A stretch of 64,000 nucleotides of DNA from Hevea brasiliensis (GCF_030052815.1 NC_079503.1:49890735-49954734); one strand, 5' to 3'; counted from the stretch's first letter, positions 1 to 12,604 are shown. The notes: generated by a model from the letters alone, not told the origin. Made by a program: numbers and translations.

Positions 1-1580
1 CATAAAATCAATAATAGAAAAATAATTTTTTAATAAATAATCCAAATATTTTAATATAATATATATAAAAATTTCTTTAAATTTTTAAATACATAATTTA
101 AAATATTTATAAATAAAAAAATAGAAAACTATGTCATATTTTTCTAAGAGGAGCCACAGGGGTTTAGGGCTATGGCCTTCTCTTGTTTCTAGAACTTAGC
201 TCCGTACTATCACTAATTAAGGATATCAAATACAAAACTGATAAAATAGAAAACTGTTATTGAATACAAAAATTGCTTATTACGTGTTTAGTTAAAATTG
301 CTATTTAGGATAGCCATTAACAAAAACTATGCCTTAATAATTCATTTTTATTTTTATTAAATTTTTTTATAATTGTATCCACTTTATATAATGAAATGTA
401 TTTAATTTTAAACTTTTTTATTTAAAATTAATGAAATATATAATAATCTTCGATCCGGTAGCACAACAACTGAACCGGGAGCGTTACCTATAATTTCCAT
501 AACTTGTATTAAGAGGTGTATCTCAATTTCATATGAATATTCCATTATATGTCACATAAACAAAATACAAATTTTATATATTATATCATTCACTTGGATA
601 CAAAATTTTCATTATTAGTTATTTATACAACTTATACAAAATGAATCATTTATAAATAAAGAAATCAATCCTAATTAAACTCTTAACAAAACACTGCTCT
701 TTTGATGCAGACTTCAATGATCTACTCTTTGTGAACCCTTGGCATTAGTACCTGCACAAAGTAAAAACCCATCGTACTAAACATAGAGCTTAGTGGTGCA
801 AGTCTAGCTTAAGAGGGCTAATTATAGTCCTCTGTAGCTATACATGCTATAGACATTTAACAACTAATTAGAATAATTTCAATCAAGTAAAAATTTATAA
901 TAAATTTGCAAAAATGTATAAAAGCATTCCATTGTAACTATTTAACTGAGATCAACTGATTTTGCTTATGAAATATGCATATAAAATTAAGTTATTCATT
1001 AATCAAAGTAATATCTAAATTTATAAACAAATGAGTAACTTATTTGGCATGAATATTGGTCATTCTATTATTTCCTTTTAAAAGCCCAATTTCTTCCTAG
1101 TATAATTTTCCTTATGTAGAATACTAAGATTTTAATGCGACACATTCTTTCAGATGTCATCTTATATTTCCTCTTTACTACTGTAATATCTTCTTTCGGA
1201 TGTTGTCTTACGTGTCCTTTTCACCACTGCAATACCTTCTCTCAGTTGTTGTCTTACATGCCCATTTTAAAATCAGTACATACATTGTGACACTGTTTTT
1301 CAGATACTGTCTTTAAATCATCAAAGATATAGGTTCAATTCCTTTTGCAAATCTGTTAACTTACTTCTCTCCGGTTTCTATTTTCAAGCTAAATGAAATT
1401 TTGGGCCTTAACAATCTCATAACTTGATCTTAGATAATTCAACCATTCATACATCCACAAGGGATTACCATTCATCATTTTAACATCATTTGTCATAATT
1501 ATATAATTATTTGCATATTCAGAATAATGACATAATCATGTAACATGTTATTTCATTTAAGCAAAGTAGTGACTCTCATT
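1..1580. other. AT-rich intergenic or decayed LTR sequence
   Basis: No supportable gene. The stretch is very AT-rich with short A and T runs. Around 790-830 there is a segment (act-aaacat-agagcttagtggtgcaa) resembling the CTAAGCAT..ATGCTTAGTGGTGC block of the family D and A LTRs in antisense, and 445-480 has a GC-richer patch. It may be a strongly diverged antisense LTR of the same superfamily, but this is inference from short matches; I cannot define its ends. Confidence 0.35.
1147..1284. repeat. 46-bp imperfect tandem repeat, about 3 copies
   Basis: Copies begin at 1147, 1193 and 1239 with CTTTC(A/G)GATGT, CTTTCGGATGT and CTCTCAGTTGT, each followed by a TGTCTTA-like core and a CACTG(T/C)AATA(T/C)CTT tail. 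The third copy decays after about 30 bases, and a weak fourth start is visible near 1295. No coding potential is seen. Confidence 0.7.
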
Positions 1581-2782
1581 ATGACACCCCTTATCCGTCT
1601 ACAGTATAGCCAAGTAAGATATATCACACAGTATACCGGAACACCCTATTTTATTTCAATCATTTTATCCTTCCTAATTTATTTTTTTCATAGTTATGAA
1701 GTATAATTCAAGAAATATCATTCATTGAAGTCATTTATTGAAATCATAAATTTATTTGAGATTCCGCAAATTTTATAGAAAATCCGGCATAGTACCGGCT
1801 AAAAATGAAGAAAACAGTTCTTCGGAACCTGAGAAAAACACTTCCAAAATTCTCAATCAATCCCAAACTCCATTTCATCAACAAAATCTCAATATTTCTC
1901 AAATATACTCCCAATTCTCATTCATTCATTTCATAGGATATTCATGTACAAATCATAAATAAATATTTACTTTTTCATTCATAAACATAATTTTCACTAT
2001 TTACATTGATAACAAAATATATTACATGAGTCTCAATTTCACATGAGAAAATAAAAGTTAATTACAAAATATCAAAATAAAACCTAGTGTCCTACTAATG
2101 CACTGATGACGGTGAGGTGACACAGACACTATGCAGAGCTGCAGAAGGTCTCAACCAGTTTGTGGTCTACTAGGCTCTCAGTCGGTCTCTCCAGAACCTA
2201 CGCGTGGCAAAAAGCAACGCGCTAAGCAATAATGCTTAGTGGTGCCAATAATAAAATAAAAAGAAATAACAGAAAATAAATAAGCAGTGCATGTTCTAAT
2301 ATCTTATGCAGATAATTTTTCGATCATTATTGGTAATATTATTTATTTTGTACTTGTTATATTCATAATTTTATTAAATTTATTCACTTTCATTTTTGGT
2401 TGCCCAAGTAACCTATACTGGATGACTGGACTGGATAAATAGGTAAACTGGCACTGGGTATCTAGTACCTCGGGCCATCACACCATCGGTCACATATGCA
2501 TCTCCCGGTGTGCAACAGAACAACTAATAAGCTGTAATAACATTAGGCACAAGGCCAAGTATCAACACAATGTCAGAATGGCTAAAAGCCATAAAATCAC
2601 AGAATGACATAATGCCATGTGCAGTACTGCTAACTGAACCCTGTTGGCATGTCAACCTATCCAAACTAATCTTGCTAGGTGTACTAGGGTATGTTTCACT
2701 TTTAAATTGTACAATTCTTGAAATTTAAGTTTAGGTGTTACTATTTATTTCATTAGTCAACTAAAATATTGACTTTTGCATA
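1581..2782 (-). mobile_element. Antisense 3' portion of a family A gypsy LTR
   Basis: Reverse complement of the last 1.2 kb of the family A LTR (compare about 49715-50913). It begins with the inverted LTR terminus (tgacacccc...) and includes the conserved PAKNEENSSSEPEK-coding stretch that is also read on the minus strand at 50531-50737. No primer site precedes it: the bases upstream of 1581 do not continue into a family A leader. At its right end it stops in the middle of the LTR and joins integrase sequence in the opposite orientation. The small ORF inside it is LTR sequence and not treated as a gene. Confidence 0.85.
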
Positions 2783-3461
2783 CAACAATAGCTACCAAGC
2801 TAACATCCAAATGGCACCGTATGAAGCACTGTATGGAAGAAAATGTAGAACTCCAGCATGCTAGACTGAATTGGGTAAAGACAAACTGGTAGGGCCAGAC
2901 CTGGTGAAACAAATTGAGGAGAAGGTAAAGCTAATCAAAGCCAATCTAAAGGTTGCCTCAGACAGACAAAAATCTTATGCCGACCTGAAGAGAAAAGAAA
3001 TAGAACATGCAGTTGGCGACAAAGTGTTCCTCAAGGTGTCACCGTGGAAGAAGGTACTGAGATTTGGAAGAAAAGGTAAGTTGAGCCCTAGGTTCATTGG
3101 CCCATATGAAGTCATTGAACGTGTGGGACCAGTAACATACAGGCTAGCTTTACCACCAAAGCTGGACAAGATCCATAATATGTTCCACGTATCTATGCTA
3201 AGAAGATACCGCTCAGATCCTTCACATGTCATCTCCATGGAAGAAATTGAAGTACAACCGGATTTGACATATGAAGAAGAACCCATACGAACCCTAGCTC
3301 GGGAAGTGAAAGAGTTGAGGAATAAGCAGATTCCACTGGTGAAAGTGCTTTGGAGGCACCACAACAGTGAGGAGGCAACATGGGAAAGTGAAGAGACGAT
3401 GAGGCAACAGTTCCCTCAACTGTTTGCATTAGGTAAATTTCGAGGACGAAATTTAAATTAG
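2778..3461 (+). pseudogene. Family A integrase C-terminus with chromodomain (fragment)
   Basis: 3'-terminal part of a gypsy pol reading frame, starting abruptly at the codons for AYNNSYQ in the integrase core. It carries the GPY/F-type region (about codons 115-125, PRFIGPYEVIERVGP), the LPPKLDKIHNMFHVSMLRRY linker and a C-terminal chromodomain with motif VKVLWRHHNSEEATWE. The chromodomain would target integration to heterochromatin by binding modified histone tails (family knowledge). One in-frame TAG lies at 2862-2864 where family E has Trp, a G-to-A change. Integrase catalytic residues, RT and gag are absent. It is very similar to 47071-47742 of element A and is followed directly by a polypurine tract and LTR start, so it is the tail of a second family A copy. 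Confidence 0.9.
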
Positions 3462-3472
3462 AGGGGAAGAGT
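3460..3472 (+). other. Polypurine tract of the family A fragment
   Basis: AGAGGGGAAGAGT immediately upstream of the LTR start TGTAACACCC. This is the usual position of the plus-strand DNA priming site. The same string occurs at 47753-47765. Confidence 0.85.
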
Positions 3473-3660
3473 TGTAACACCCTCCCTGTAGCAACTCTGT
3501 ACATTCTACTGTTCCGGTGACCAGTGTCGGTCCAGACAGCTAGAACGTTCGGAAAAATATTTAAACTAAGGTGAGGGACCATAATTAACTCAAATATTAA
3601 TAAGAAAAATTTAGGAAAAATTTTAGAAATAAAATACAACCAAGTTAAATGAGCTGGTGC
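3473..3660 (+). mobile_element. First 188 bp of a family A LTR (truncated)
   Basis: Starts TGTAACACCCTCCC and matches the beginning of the LTR at 47766. It stops at GAGCTGGTGC, where the family D array begins with TGTGACACCC. In the intact LTR the next bases are CCTAGCGATGGG. The array therefore interrupts this LTR. The expected right-hand continuation is not found next to the array, so no target-site duplication can be shown. Confidence 0.85.
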
Positions 3661-6600
3661 TGTGACACCCCTTACCCGACTACAGTGTAGCCGAGCAAGT
3701 TATGCCACTCAGTGTGCCGGAGCACTCTATTTTATCTGATTTCATTACAGTCCTTGATTTATTTATTCAAAAACTTTATTGAAGATTTAGGCTATTTTTA
3801 CTTTTATCAAAATCTAACTAAGTTGGAAATTTCAAAAATTTTAACGATAATCCAACAAACTGTCAGCTGTAATTTGGACTAACAGTTCTTCTGAACCTGC
3901 CAAAGACAATTTCAATATATACTCAATTTCTCAAACTTAATAGTCTCAAAAATTTTCAAACATAATGTATCTCAATGCAGTATCCAGATTTCTCAGAAAT
4001 CTCATTAGATTTTCAATATCTCAATATTCACAAGTATAATCTCATTATAACTCAAATTTAATTCACATACTAAAATACTTACTTTGAATAGCTTCCATAA
4101 TTCATAGGTTAATTACATGAGTTTATTTTGTACAAGATATACAAATAATTTACAATGTGCTAGGAATGAACAATATACATAACATGTATAAAATGAGCCC
4201 TATCTACATGCATTGCTGAGGAGGTGACAATCTTGAACTCTTCTGACACTTCGCAGATCCGACTCCAAAAATCTCAATGATACCCATCTGGTTTTACCTT
4301 TCAAGACTGCATGAGGAAGCAATTCCATCGCGCTAAGCATTTATGCTTAGTGGTGCAATAATATAACCAGAAATAATATATGCAAGTAAAGAAAGAAATA
4401 AATGATAATTCAGATACTCAAGAATCAATTTAATTTGGTATGGTATTTCTAGTATCAACGATCTTATATACTAGTTTGTTCCTCTTTGGAAGTGCTTAGT
4501 TTATAACTTTTCAGGAATACTATCTTGTATATAATTTAGTCTATATGTATTGTATTTCAAGTCTGCATTTGCTCGCAATTTATATTTTTGTTAAGTTTCT
4601 TTTGCTAATCTCTTTTGCTTATTCATTCAATACTTAATTTAATTGTACTGGATTTTCATTATACTTAACTTAACTTAGCTGCCTAAATTGAATAATACTT
4701 TAATTGACTGCCCAAGTAACCTATACTAGACGACTGGACTGGATAATGGGTCGTTGGCACTGGACACCGCGGTGCCTCGGGCCGTCATACCATGGGACGC
4801 AGTAACGCCAACCACGTATGCAAGATGGCTAAAAAGCCATGATATCACATAATTGGCATAAAAGCCATGAATATAGGCATAAAAGCCATGAATACGGGCA
4901 TAAAGCCATGAATACAGGCATAAAGCCTTTCGCAGTACTGCTAAAACAATACCCTATTGGCATGCCAAACTATCCAAACCAATCTTGTTAGGTATACTAG
5001 GGCAATTAATATTTTAAAATATTAATATATTGTGCTTTATGACTTCATTATTTCATGATAAATTTCAATCATAATTCATACATTCATTTGATCATTTATA
5101 TGATCACAATTCACATCAATTATCCTTTTATACCATTGTATTCAAAATACTTCTCCTCTTTACAATAATGAGAACTAATGTCTCATTCATACATTAATAC
5201 GGTTTATTTGTCCATTCATTATGTTATTCATATTGATCACAATTCTAAACAATGGTTCACATGTACCATTGTATTCAAAACATTTTTCCTTTCTCATTTA
5301 TACATTCAAGAATCTACTTATGTAATTACAAATTTTATATTTCAAGTTGAGTTACTAATATTTTATGAATTCCATTTGTGATGGGCATATAAGTCTTAAC
5401 TATCTATTTACATCAATTAGGTGACTTATTTTTCATGTTTCAAGTAATCCATGAAAATTTCATGGATTTCAAATTTATGCTCTTAATTCCCTTTTTAACA
5501 ATTTGGACTAAGATGCATAGTCCACATTTGTCATACCATTCTAAGCATTTAAGCTTAGAATTGGTTCTAGGTCTTCATCTTAATTTGCTAATTATTTTGA
5601 TTACTATTCACCTTACTAGTCAACTAAAATGTTGACTTTTTATACTTAATGGATATATAAATTCTAATTACACCAAGATCCCACATTTTAAGTTTTATAT
5701 TTGCTAGTACTAATTGCCAATTGCAATTTAAAGTCCCCTAGATGCATTTCTAATTTCAAATTTTAAATTTCAAGTTTTGGTGTCACTATTCACCTCTTTG
5801 GTCAACAAAATGTTGACTTTTAGGTAGAAATTATGTACATTGGTTTTGGCATCCCCAACATACCAAATTTTGCATTTAAAACTTGTTAGTTTTGGTCACT
5901 TCCTCAAAGCTTAGGTCATTTGGTAAAATTGCCAATTTTCGGTTTTTAAAACTTAACTTTACTATTCCATTAAGCATTGTTGCAGTGGGAATTTGAGGAA
6001 ATGGTAAACATGAAAGTTGTTCCTTATTTTGTCTAGTTGAATTTCCTTTTTTGAATCACTCCATTTGGAGTTTTGTAGCTCAAGTTATGGCCAAAATAAG
6101 TTTCTGCTCACGTGCAATCGCTCTCACGAGATTTTGGGTTTTGGTAGATTTTGGTCCAACTTTGGTCAATAATTTGACCAAGTTAAGTTCCTAATTTGGT
6201 CTAACTTTCTTCATATGAAATGTTCTACTATGCCTTAGGTTTCCATCGGTTCAAGAATCGCCTAAATCCGAGTTTTCTAGAGAGAGTTATAGTCCTCCAA
6301 ACATTGCTACTCAAATGAAAATTTTGGAAATCTCAAGATGAGAAACTTCACTTTGCTCAATGATTTGATTTGGTTCTGGTCATAATTTGGGGTAGGTTTC
6401 TTCATAAAAGTTGTTTGTCTATGTCTTAACTTATTTCTGTAAACATTTCAGATCAATTGACCATTTCTACAGGAATTATGGCCAAATGTACTGCTCATTT
6501 GGTCATTCTGCAGGTCGCTTATGTGGTATCCGGATTGGGGCCAACTTCGGTCCTCTTGCTTTGGTCTTTTGGGCATGGTTTCTTCAGCAAAAATGTGCCA

Positions 6601-7957
6601 TTATAAGCCTAGTTTCATGTCCAATTGGCCAAACATCAATTGGACCTACACAGCCAAAGTTATGGCTGTGCAAGTGGACTGAATTTTCACCCTCTCACAG
6701 CACTAACAAGGCAAACCTACACATTCACTTGGCTATACTATTTTTCAGTCCAATTCATGGTCAACATACCTAAAATGGTCACTAATTGACCCTTATGATG
6801 TTCTTTCACAATTCCATAAGCTAAATCCAAGTTTCACTTCTTAAAACCCTAATGTCCAATTTAAATTATCCATAAACCTCAATTAGCACACTAATTCAAC
6901 ATCCATGCATATTCATACCTTAAACATCATTTCTATCCATTCTAAATTCATTAAAACAATCAACCTCATCCTTCCTTAGGGCTGCCAAAAATTAAAGATG
7001 CCCTAACACATATAACTTACTTCAAACTCTTATAATTTCTTAACTTAAAATGATGCTTTAACAAGGATTAAAGGAGTGAGAGTGAAAGGATAGCACTAAC
7101 CTCACTTTAACCTCTTGTAGGGCAGATTTCTTCAAGCTAAAACTTCACTTTCCTTCCTTTTCTAGGCAGCCAAAAGCTTTGTCTAGGTGTGGGATTAATT
7201 TTTGATGAAGAGACTTATGGGTTTTAGTGAGTGGATGAAGAGAAAATCAAGTTCAAAGCTTGATAAAATGGTGGAGGGAGAGGGAGAGATTCACGTCCAA
7301 ATGAAGAAGAAGAACCAGAAATTTTGTGTCTTCATTTGTCATTTTTTTCTCTTTTTAATTTGGCTTATTAGGTTGTGATTGGTAGAAGCCCTCCAAATGA
7401 CATCATGTGATGTCATATTTAGGTTTTTCTTTCATTTTCTTTTCTTCTTTTCTCTACTCATTTTCACATTAATTTTTAGTAATATTTATTCATATTTTAT
7501 GTCATATTAATTATTTACTCAACTGGACAAGTCGGCCAAAAATCACCTCGGAAGGCGAAATGACCAAAATGCCCTCCGTTTGGCTTAACGGGTCAAAATT
7601 GTCTGTACCGATTGAAAATTTTTTCTAAGTATTTTCTTGGCATTCTAATGCCATAGGAACCTCAATGACCCTTCTCTGGAGTCCCAAAAATTATTTTATA
7701 ATTTTTCCCCTGGGTCTAGGGCTCCTCGTTGCATGAACCGCAACTTACCTCTGGTTACCCATCGCTTGGGCACCGGCTCTTTTGACTTAACTGTATTTTA
7801 TTTCTAAAATTTTTACTAAATTTTTCTCATTAATATTTGAGTTAATTATGGTCCCTCACTTTGATTTGAATATTTTTCCGGACGTTCTAGCTGTCCGGAC
7901 CGACACCGGTCACCGGAATAGTAGACTGTGCGGAATTGCTACCGGGAGGATGTTACA
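3661..7957 (-). mobile_element. Family D LTR copy 1
   Basis: 4297 bp, bounded by TGTGACACCC at the left and ..GATGTTACA at the right. It contains the 21-bp minisatellite (4855-4928), the hairpin block at 4332-4358, the repeated modules of about 180-200 bp (about 6000-6700), a palindrome ATGACATCA-TG-TGATGTCAT (7397-7416) with an inverted CCAAT box at 7378-7382, and the conserved LTR head. Four short ORFs of 66-120 codons have no recognisable domain and are not called as genes. Confidence 0.9.
4855..4928. repeat. 21-bp minisatellite in family D LTR
   Basis: Units of GGCATAAA(A)GCCATGAATA plus two bases, about 3.5 copies; each unit carries a mini-hairpin GGC-ATAAA-GCC. The same array recurs in the other D LTRs (for example 9501-9573). 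The family A LTR has only one comparable motif (GGCTAAAAGCCAT), so the expansion is specific to family D. Confidence 0.85.
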
Positions 7958-7970
7958 ACTCTTCCCCTCT
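7958..7970 (-). other. Family D polypurine tract
   Basis: On the minus strand AGAGGGGAAGAGT abuts the LTR start TGTAACATCC. It is identical to the family A tract, and is repeated at the same position in each unit, with one G lost in units 3 and 4. Confidence 0.85.
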
Positions 7971-8295
7971 TATTTAAATTTCGTCCTCGAAATTTACCCA
8001 ATGTAAATAGCCAAGGAGCTAATACCTCTTTATTTCTTCACCTTTCCGTGTTATCCTACTTCACTTTCTCCTTAGTCTCAATCCTATCCTCAAACAGTTA
8101 TGTACTCATCCTTTTTCATCTTAAATATAGTCTCCTTCTCATCTCCATTCGCTATCTCATTGTCTCTTCACTCTCTTATTCCATACCTTAACCTAAAATA
8201 AACAGGAAATACAGATCTGCAATAGTGTCACCTCGACTCTTATGAATGCAATGCATGATATGCAATCTATCTAGGTCCAGAAACGCCTAAACCGC

Positions 8296-8307
8296 GCTCT
8301 GATACCA
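8296..8307 (-). other. Family D primer binding site (tRNA-iMet)
   Basis: The minus strand reads TGGTATCAGAGC, complementary to the 3' end of plant initiator tRNA-Met, five bases from the LTR end. Unit 4 has a decayed version (the site near 22216-22225 lacks bases). Confidence 0.9.
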
Positions 8308-8312
8308 CTAAA

Positions 8313-11300
8313 TGTGACACCCCTTACCCGACTACAGTGTAGCCGAGCAAGTTATGCCACTCAGTGTGCCGGAGCACTCTATTTTATCTAATTTCATTAC
8401 AGTCCTTAATTTATTTATTCAAAAACTTTATTGAAGATTTAGGCTATTTTTACTTTTATCAAAATCTAACTAAGTTGGAAATTTCAAAAATTTTAACGAT
8501 AATCGACAAAGTGTCGATCGTAATTTGACTAACATTCTTCCAACTCCGCCAAAGACAATTTCAATATATACTCAATTTCTCAAACTTAATAGTCTCAAAA
8601 ATTTTCAAACATAATGTATCTCAATGCAGTATCCAGATTTCTCAAAAATCTCATTAGATTTTCAATATCTCAATATTCACAAGTATAATCTCATTATAAC
8701 TCAAATTCAATTCACATACTAAAATACTTACTTTGAATAGCTTCCATAATTCATAGGTTAATTACATGAGTTTATTTTGTACAAGATATACAAATAATTT
8801 ACTATGTGCTAGGAATGAACAATATACATAACATGTATAAAATGAGCCCTATCTACATGCATTGCTGAGGAGGTGACAATCTTGAACTCTTCCGACACTT
8901 CGCAGATCCGACTCCAAAAATCTCGACTGATACCATCGGTTTTACCTTGATACTGCGTGAGGAAGCAATTCCATCGCGCTAAGCATTTATGCTTAGTGGT
9001 GCAATAATATAACCAGAAATAATATATACAAGTAAAGAAAGAAATAAATGATAATTCAGATACTCAAGAATCAATTTAATTTGGTATGGTATTTCTAGTA
9101 TCAACAATCTTATATACTAGTTTGTTCCTCTTTGGAAGTGCTTAGTTTATAACTTTTCAGTAATACTAGCAGGTATATAATTTATTCTATCTGTATTGTA
9201 TTTCAAGTCCTGCATTTGCTCGCAATTTATATTTTTGTTATGTTTCTTTTGCTAATCTCTTTTGCTTATTCATTCAATACTTAATTTAATTGTACTGGAT
9301 TTTCATTATACTTAACTTAACTTAGCTGCCTAAATTGAATAATACTTTAATTGACTGCCCAAGTAACCTATACTAGACGACTGGACTGGATAATGGGTCG
9401 TTGGCACCGACACCGCGTGCCTCGCCGTCATACCATGGGACGCAGAACGTCAACCACGTATGCAGTCAGTATGGCTAAAAAGCCATGATATCACATAATT
9501 GGCATAAAAGCCATGAATATAGGCATAAAAGCCATGAATACGGGCATAAAGCCATGAATACAGGCATAAAGCCTTTCGCAGTACTGCTAAAACAATACCC
9601 TATTGGCATGCCAAACTATCCAAACCAATCTTGTTAGGTATACTAGGGCAATTAATATTTTAAAATATTAATATATTATGCTTTATGACTTCATTATTTC
9701 ATGATAAATTTCAATCATAATTCATACATTCATTTGATCATTTATATGATCACAATTCACATCAATTATCCTTTTATACCATTGTATTCAAAATACTTCT
9801 CCTCTTTACAATAATGAGAACTAATGTCTCATTCATACATTAATACGGTTTATTTGTCCATTCATTATGTTATTCATATTGATCACAATTCTAAACAATG
9901 GTTCACATGTACCATTGTATTCAAAACATTTTTCCTTTCTCATTTATACATTCAAGAATCTACTTATGTAATTACAAATTTTATATTTCAAGTTGAGTTA
10001 CTAATATTTTATGAATTCCATTTGTGATGGGCATATAAGTCTTAACTATCTATTTACATCAATTAGGTGACTTATTTTTCATGTTTCAAGTAATCCATGA
10101 AAATTTCATGGATTTCAAATTTAAGCTCTTAATTCCCTTTTTAACAATTTGGACTAAGATGCATAGTCCACATTTGTCATACCATTCTAAGCATTTAAGC
10201 TTAGAATTGGTTCTAGGTCTTCATCTTAATTTGCTAATTATTTTGATTACTATTCACCTTACTAGTCAACTAAAATGTTGACTTTTTATACTTAATGGAT
10301 ATATAAATTCTAATTACACCAAGATCCCACATTTTAAGTTTTATATTTGCTAGTACTAATTGCCAATTGCAATTTAAAGTCCCCTAGATGCATTTCTAAT
10401 TTCAAATTTTAAATTTCAAGTTTTGGTGTCACTATTCACCTCTTTGGTCAACAAAAATGTTGACTTTTAGGTAGAAATTATGTACATTGGTTTTGGCATC
10501 CCCAACATACCAAATTTTGCATTTAAAACTTGTTAGTTTTGGTCACTTCCTCAAAGCTTAGGTCATTTGGCAAAATTGCCAATTTTCGGTTTTTAAAACT
10601 TAACTTTACTATTCCATTAAGCATTGTTGCAGTGGGAATTTGAGGAAATGGTAAACATGAAAGTTGTTCCTTATTTTGTCTAGTTGAATTTCCTTTTTTG
10701 AATCACTCCATTTGGAGTTTTGTAGCTCAAGTTATGGCCAAAATAAGTTTACTTTTCACGTCAATCGCTCTCGCTGAGATTTTGGGTTTTGGTAGATTTT
10801 GGTCCAACTTTGGTCAATAATTTGACCAAGTTAAGTTCCTAATTTGGTCTAACTTTCTTCATATGAAATGTTCTACTATGCCTTAGGTTTCCATCGGTTC
10901 AAGAATCGCCTAAATCCGAGTTTTCTAGAGAGAGTTATAGTCCTCCAAACATTGCTACTCAAATGAAAATTTTGGAAATCTCAGTACAGTAAACTTCACT
11001 TTGCTCAATGATTTGATTTGGTTCTGGTCATAATTTGGGGTAGGTTTCTTCATAAAAGTTGTTTGTCTATGTCTTAACTTGTTTCTGTAAACATTTCAGA
11101 TCAATTGACCATTTCTACAGTGAATTATGGCCAAATGTACTGTTCATTTGGTCATTCTCAGGCCGCTTGCAGGGTATCCGGATTGGGGCCAACTTCTGGT
11201 CCTCTTGCTTTGGTCTTTTGGGCATGGTTTCTTCAGCAAAAATGTGCCATTATAAGCCTAGTTTCATGTCCAATTGGCCAAACATCAATTGGACCTACAC

Positions 11301-12604
11301 AGCCAAAGTTATGGCTGTGCAAGTGGACTGAATTTTCATCCCTCTCACAGCACTAACAAGGCAGCCTACACATTCACTTGGCTATACTATTTTTCAGTCC
11401 AATTCATGGTCAACATACCTAAAATGGTCACTAATTGACCCTTATGATGTTCTTTCACAATTCCATAAGCTAAATCCAAGTTTCACTTCTTAAAACCCTA
11501 ATGTCCAATTTAAATTATCCATAAACCTCAATTAGCACACTAATTCAACATCCATGCATATTCATACCTTAAACATCATTTCTATCCATTCTAAATTCAT
11601 TAAAACAATCAACCTCATCCTTCCTTAGGGCTGCCAAAAATTAAAGATGCCCTAACACATATAACTTACTTCAAACTCTTATAATTTCTTAACTTAAAAT
11701 GATGCTTTAACAAGGATTAAAGGAGTGAGAGTGAAAGGATAGCACTAACCTCACTTTAACCTCTTGTAGGGCAGATTTCTTCAAGCTAAAACTTCACTTT
11801 CCTTCCTTTTCTAGGCAGCCAAAAGCTTTGTCTAGGTGTGGGATTAATTTTTGATGAAGAGACTTATGGGTTTTAGTGAGTGGATGAAGAGAAAATCAAG
11901 TTCAAAGCTTGATAAAATGGTGGAGGGAGAGGGAGAGATTCACGTCCAAATGAAGAAGAAGAACCAGAAATTTTGTGTCTTCATTTGTCATTTTTTTCTC
12001 TTTTTAATTTGGCTTATTAGGTTGTGATTGGTAGAAGCCCTCCAAATGACATCATGTGATGTCATATTTAGGTTTTTCTTTCATTTTTTTTTTTTTTTTT
12101 CTACTCATTTTCACATTAATTTTTAGTAATATTTATTCATATTTTATGTCATATTAATTATTTACTCAACTGGACAAGTCGGCCAAAAATCACCTCGGAA
12201 GGCGAAATGACCAAAATGCCCTCCGTTTGGCTTAACGGGTCAAAATTGTCTGTACCGATTGAAAATTTTTTCTAAGTATTTTCTTGGCATTCTAATGCCA
12301 TAGGAACCTCAATGACCCTTCTCTGGAGTCCCAAAAATTATTTTATAATTTTTCCCCTGGGTCTAGGGCTCCTCGTTGCATGAACCGCAACTTACCTCTG
12401 GTTACCCATCGCTTGGGCACCGGCTCTTTTGACTTAACTGTATTTTATTTCTAAAATTTTTACTAAATTTTTCTCATTAATATTTGAGTTAATTATGGTC
12501 CCTCACTTTGATTTGAATATTTTTCCGGACGTTCTAGCTGTCCGGACCGACACCGGTCACCGGAATAGTAGACTGTGCGGAATTGCTACCGGGAGGATGT
12601 TACA
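8313..12604 (-). mobile_element. Family D LTR copy 2
   Basis: 4292 bp. Nearly identical to copy 1 except at scattered clusters in CTG/CAG/CCGG contexts (for example 8925-8960, 9405-9470, 10750-10775). A pyrimidine-rich stretch is replaced by a pure run of 17 T at 12084-12100, where other copies have mixed C and T. Confidence 0.9.

Larger units (their letters stand above)
7958..8312 (-). mobile_element. Family D internal region 1 (no coding genes)
   Basis: 355 bp between two LTRs. Read on the minus strand: primer site, a leader with CGCGGTTTAGGCG and GAGTCGAGGTGACACT (shared with element A at 29493-29570), an ATG-like remnant where gag would begin, then purine-rich sequence and the 3' segment GGTAAATTTCGAGGACG that flanks the end of pol in family A. 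Gag-pol is missing. The 87-codon plus-strand ORF spanning LTR and internal region is antisense to these sites and is rejected as a gene. Confidence 0.88.

Noticed and set aside
2975..3639. Minus-strand ORFs opposite the integrase fragment (also 47478-47932)
   Set aside because: Shadows of the chromodomain-coding strand.
5178..5381. 67-codon ORF perfectly repeated in all five D LTRs (also at 9824, 14469, 19110, 23741)
   Set aside because: Non-coding flanks are equally identical between copies, composition is LTR-like and no domain is recognisable; conservation follows from recent duplication.
6411..6773. 120-codon ORF in D copy 1 and overlapping ORFs at 11059, 15704, 20343, 24975
   Set aside because: Length and frame change between copies through small indels, so no protein is maintained; it lies over the repeated modules.
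7928..8191. 87-codon plus-strand ORF across LTR head and internal region of D
   Set aside because: It is antisense to the polypurine tract and leader and disappears in copies 3 and 4.
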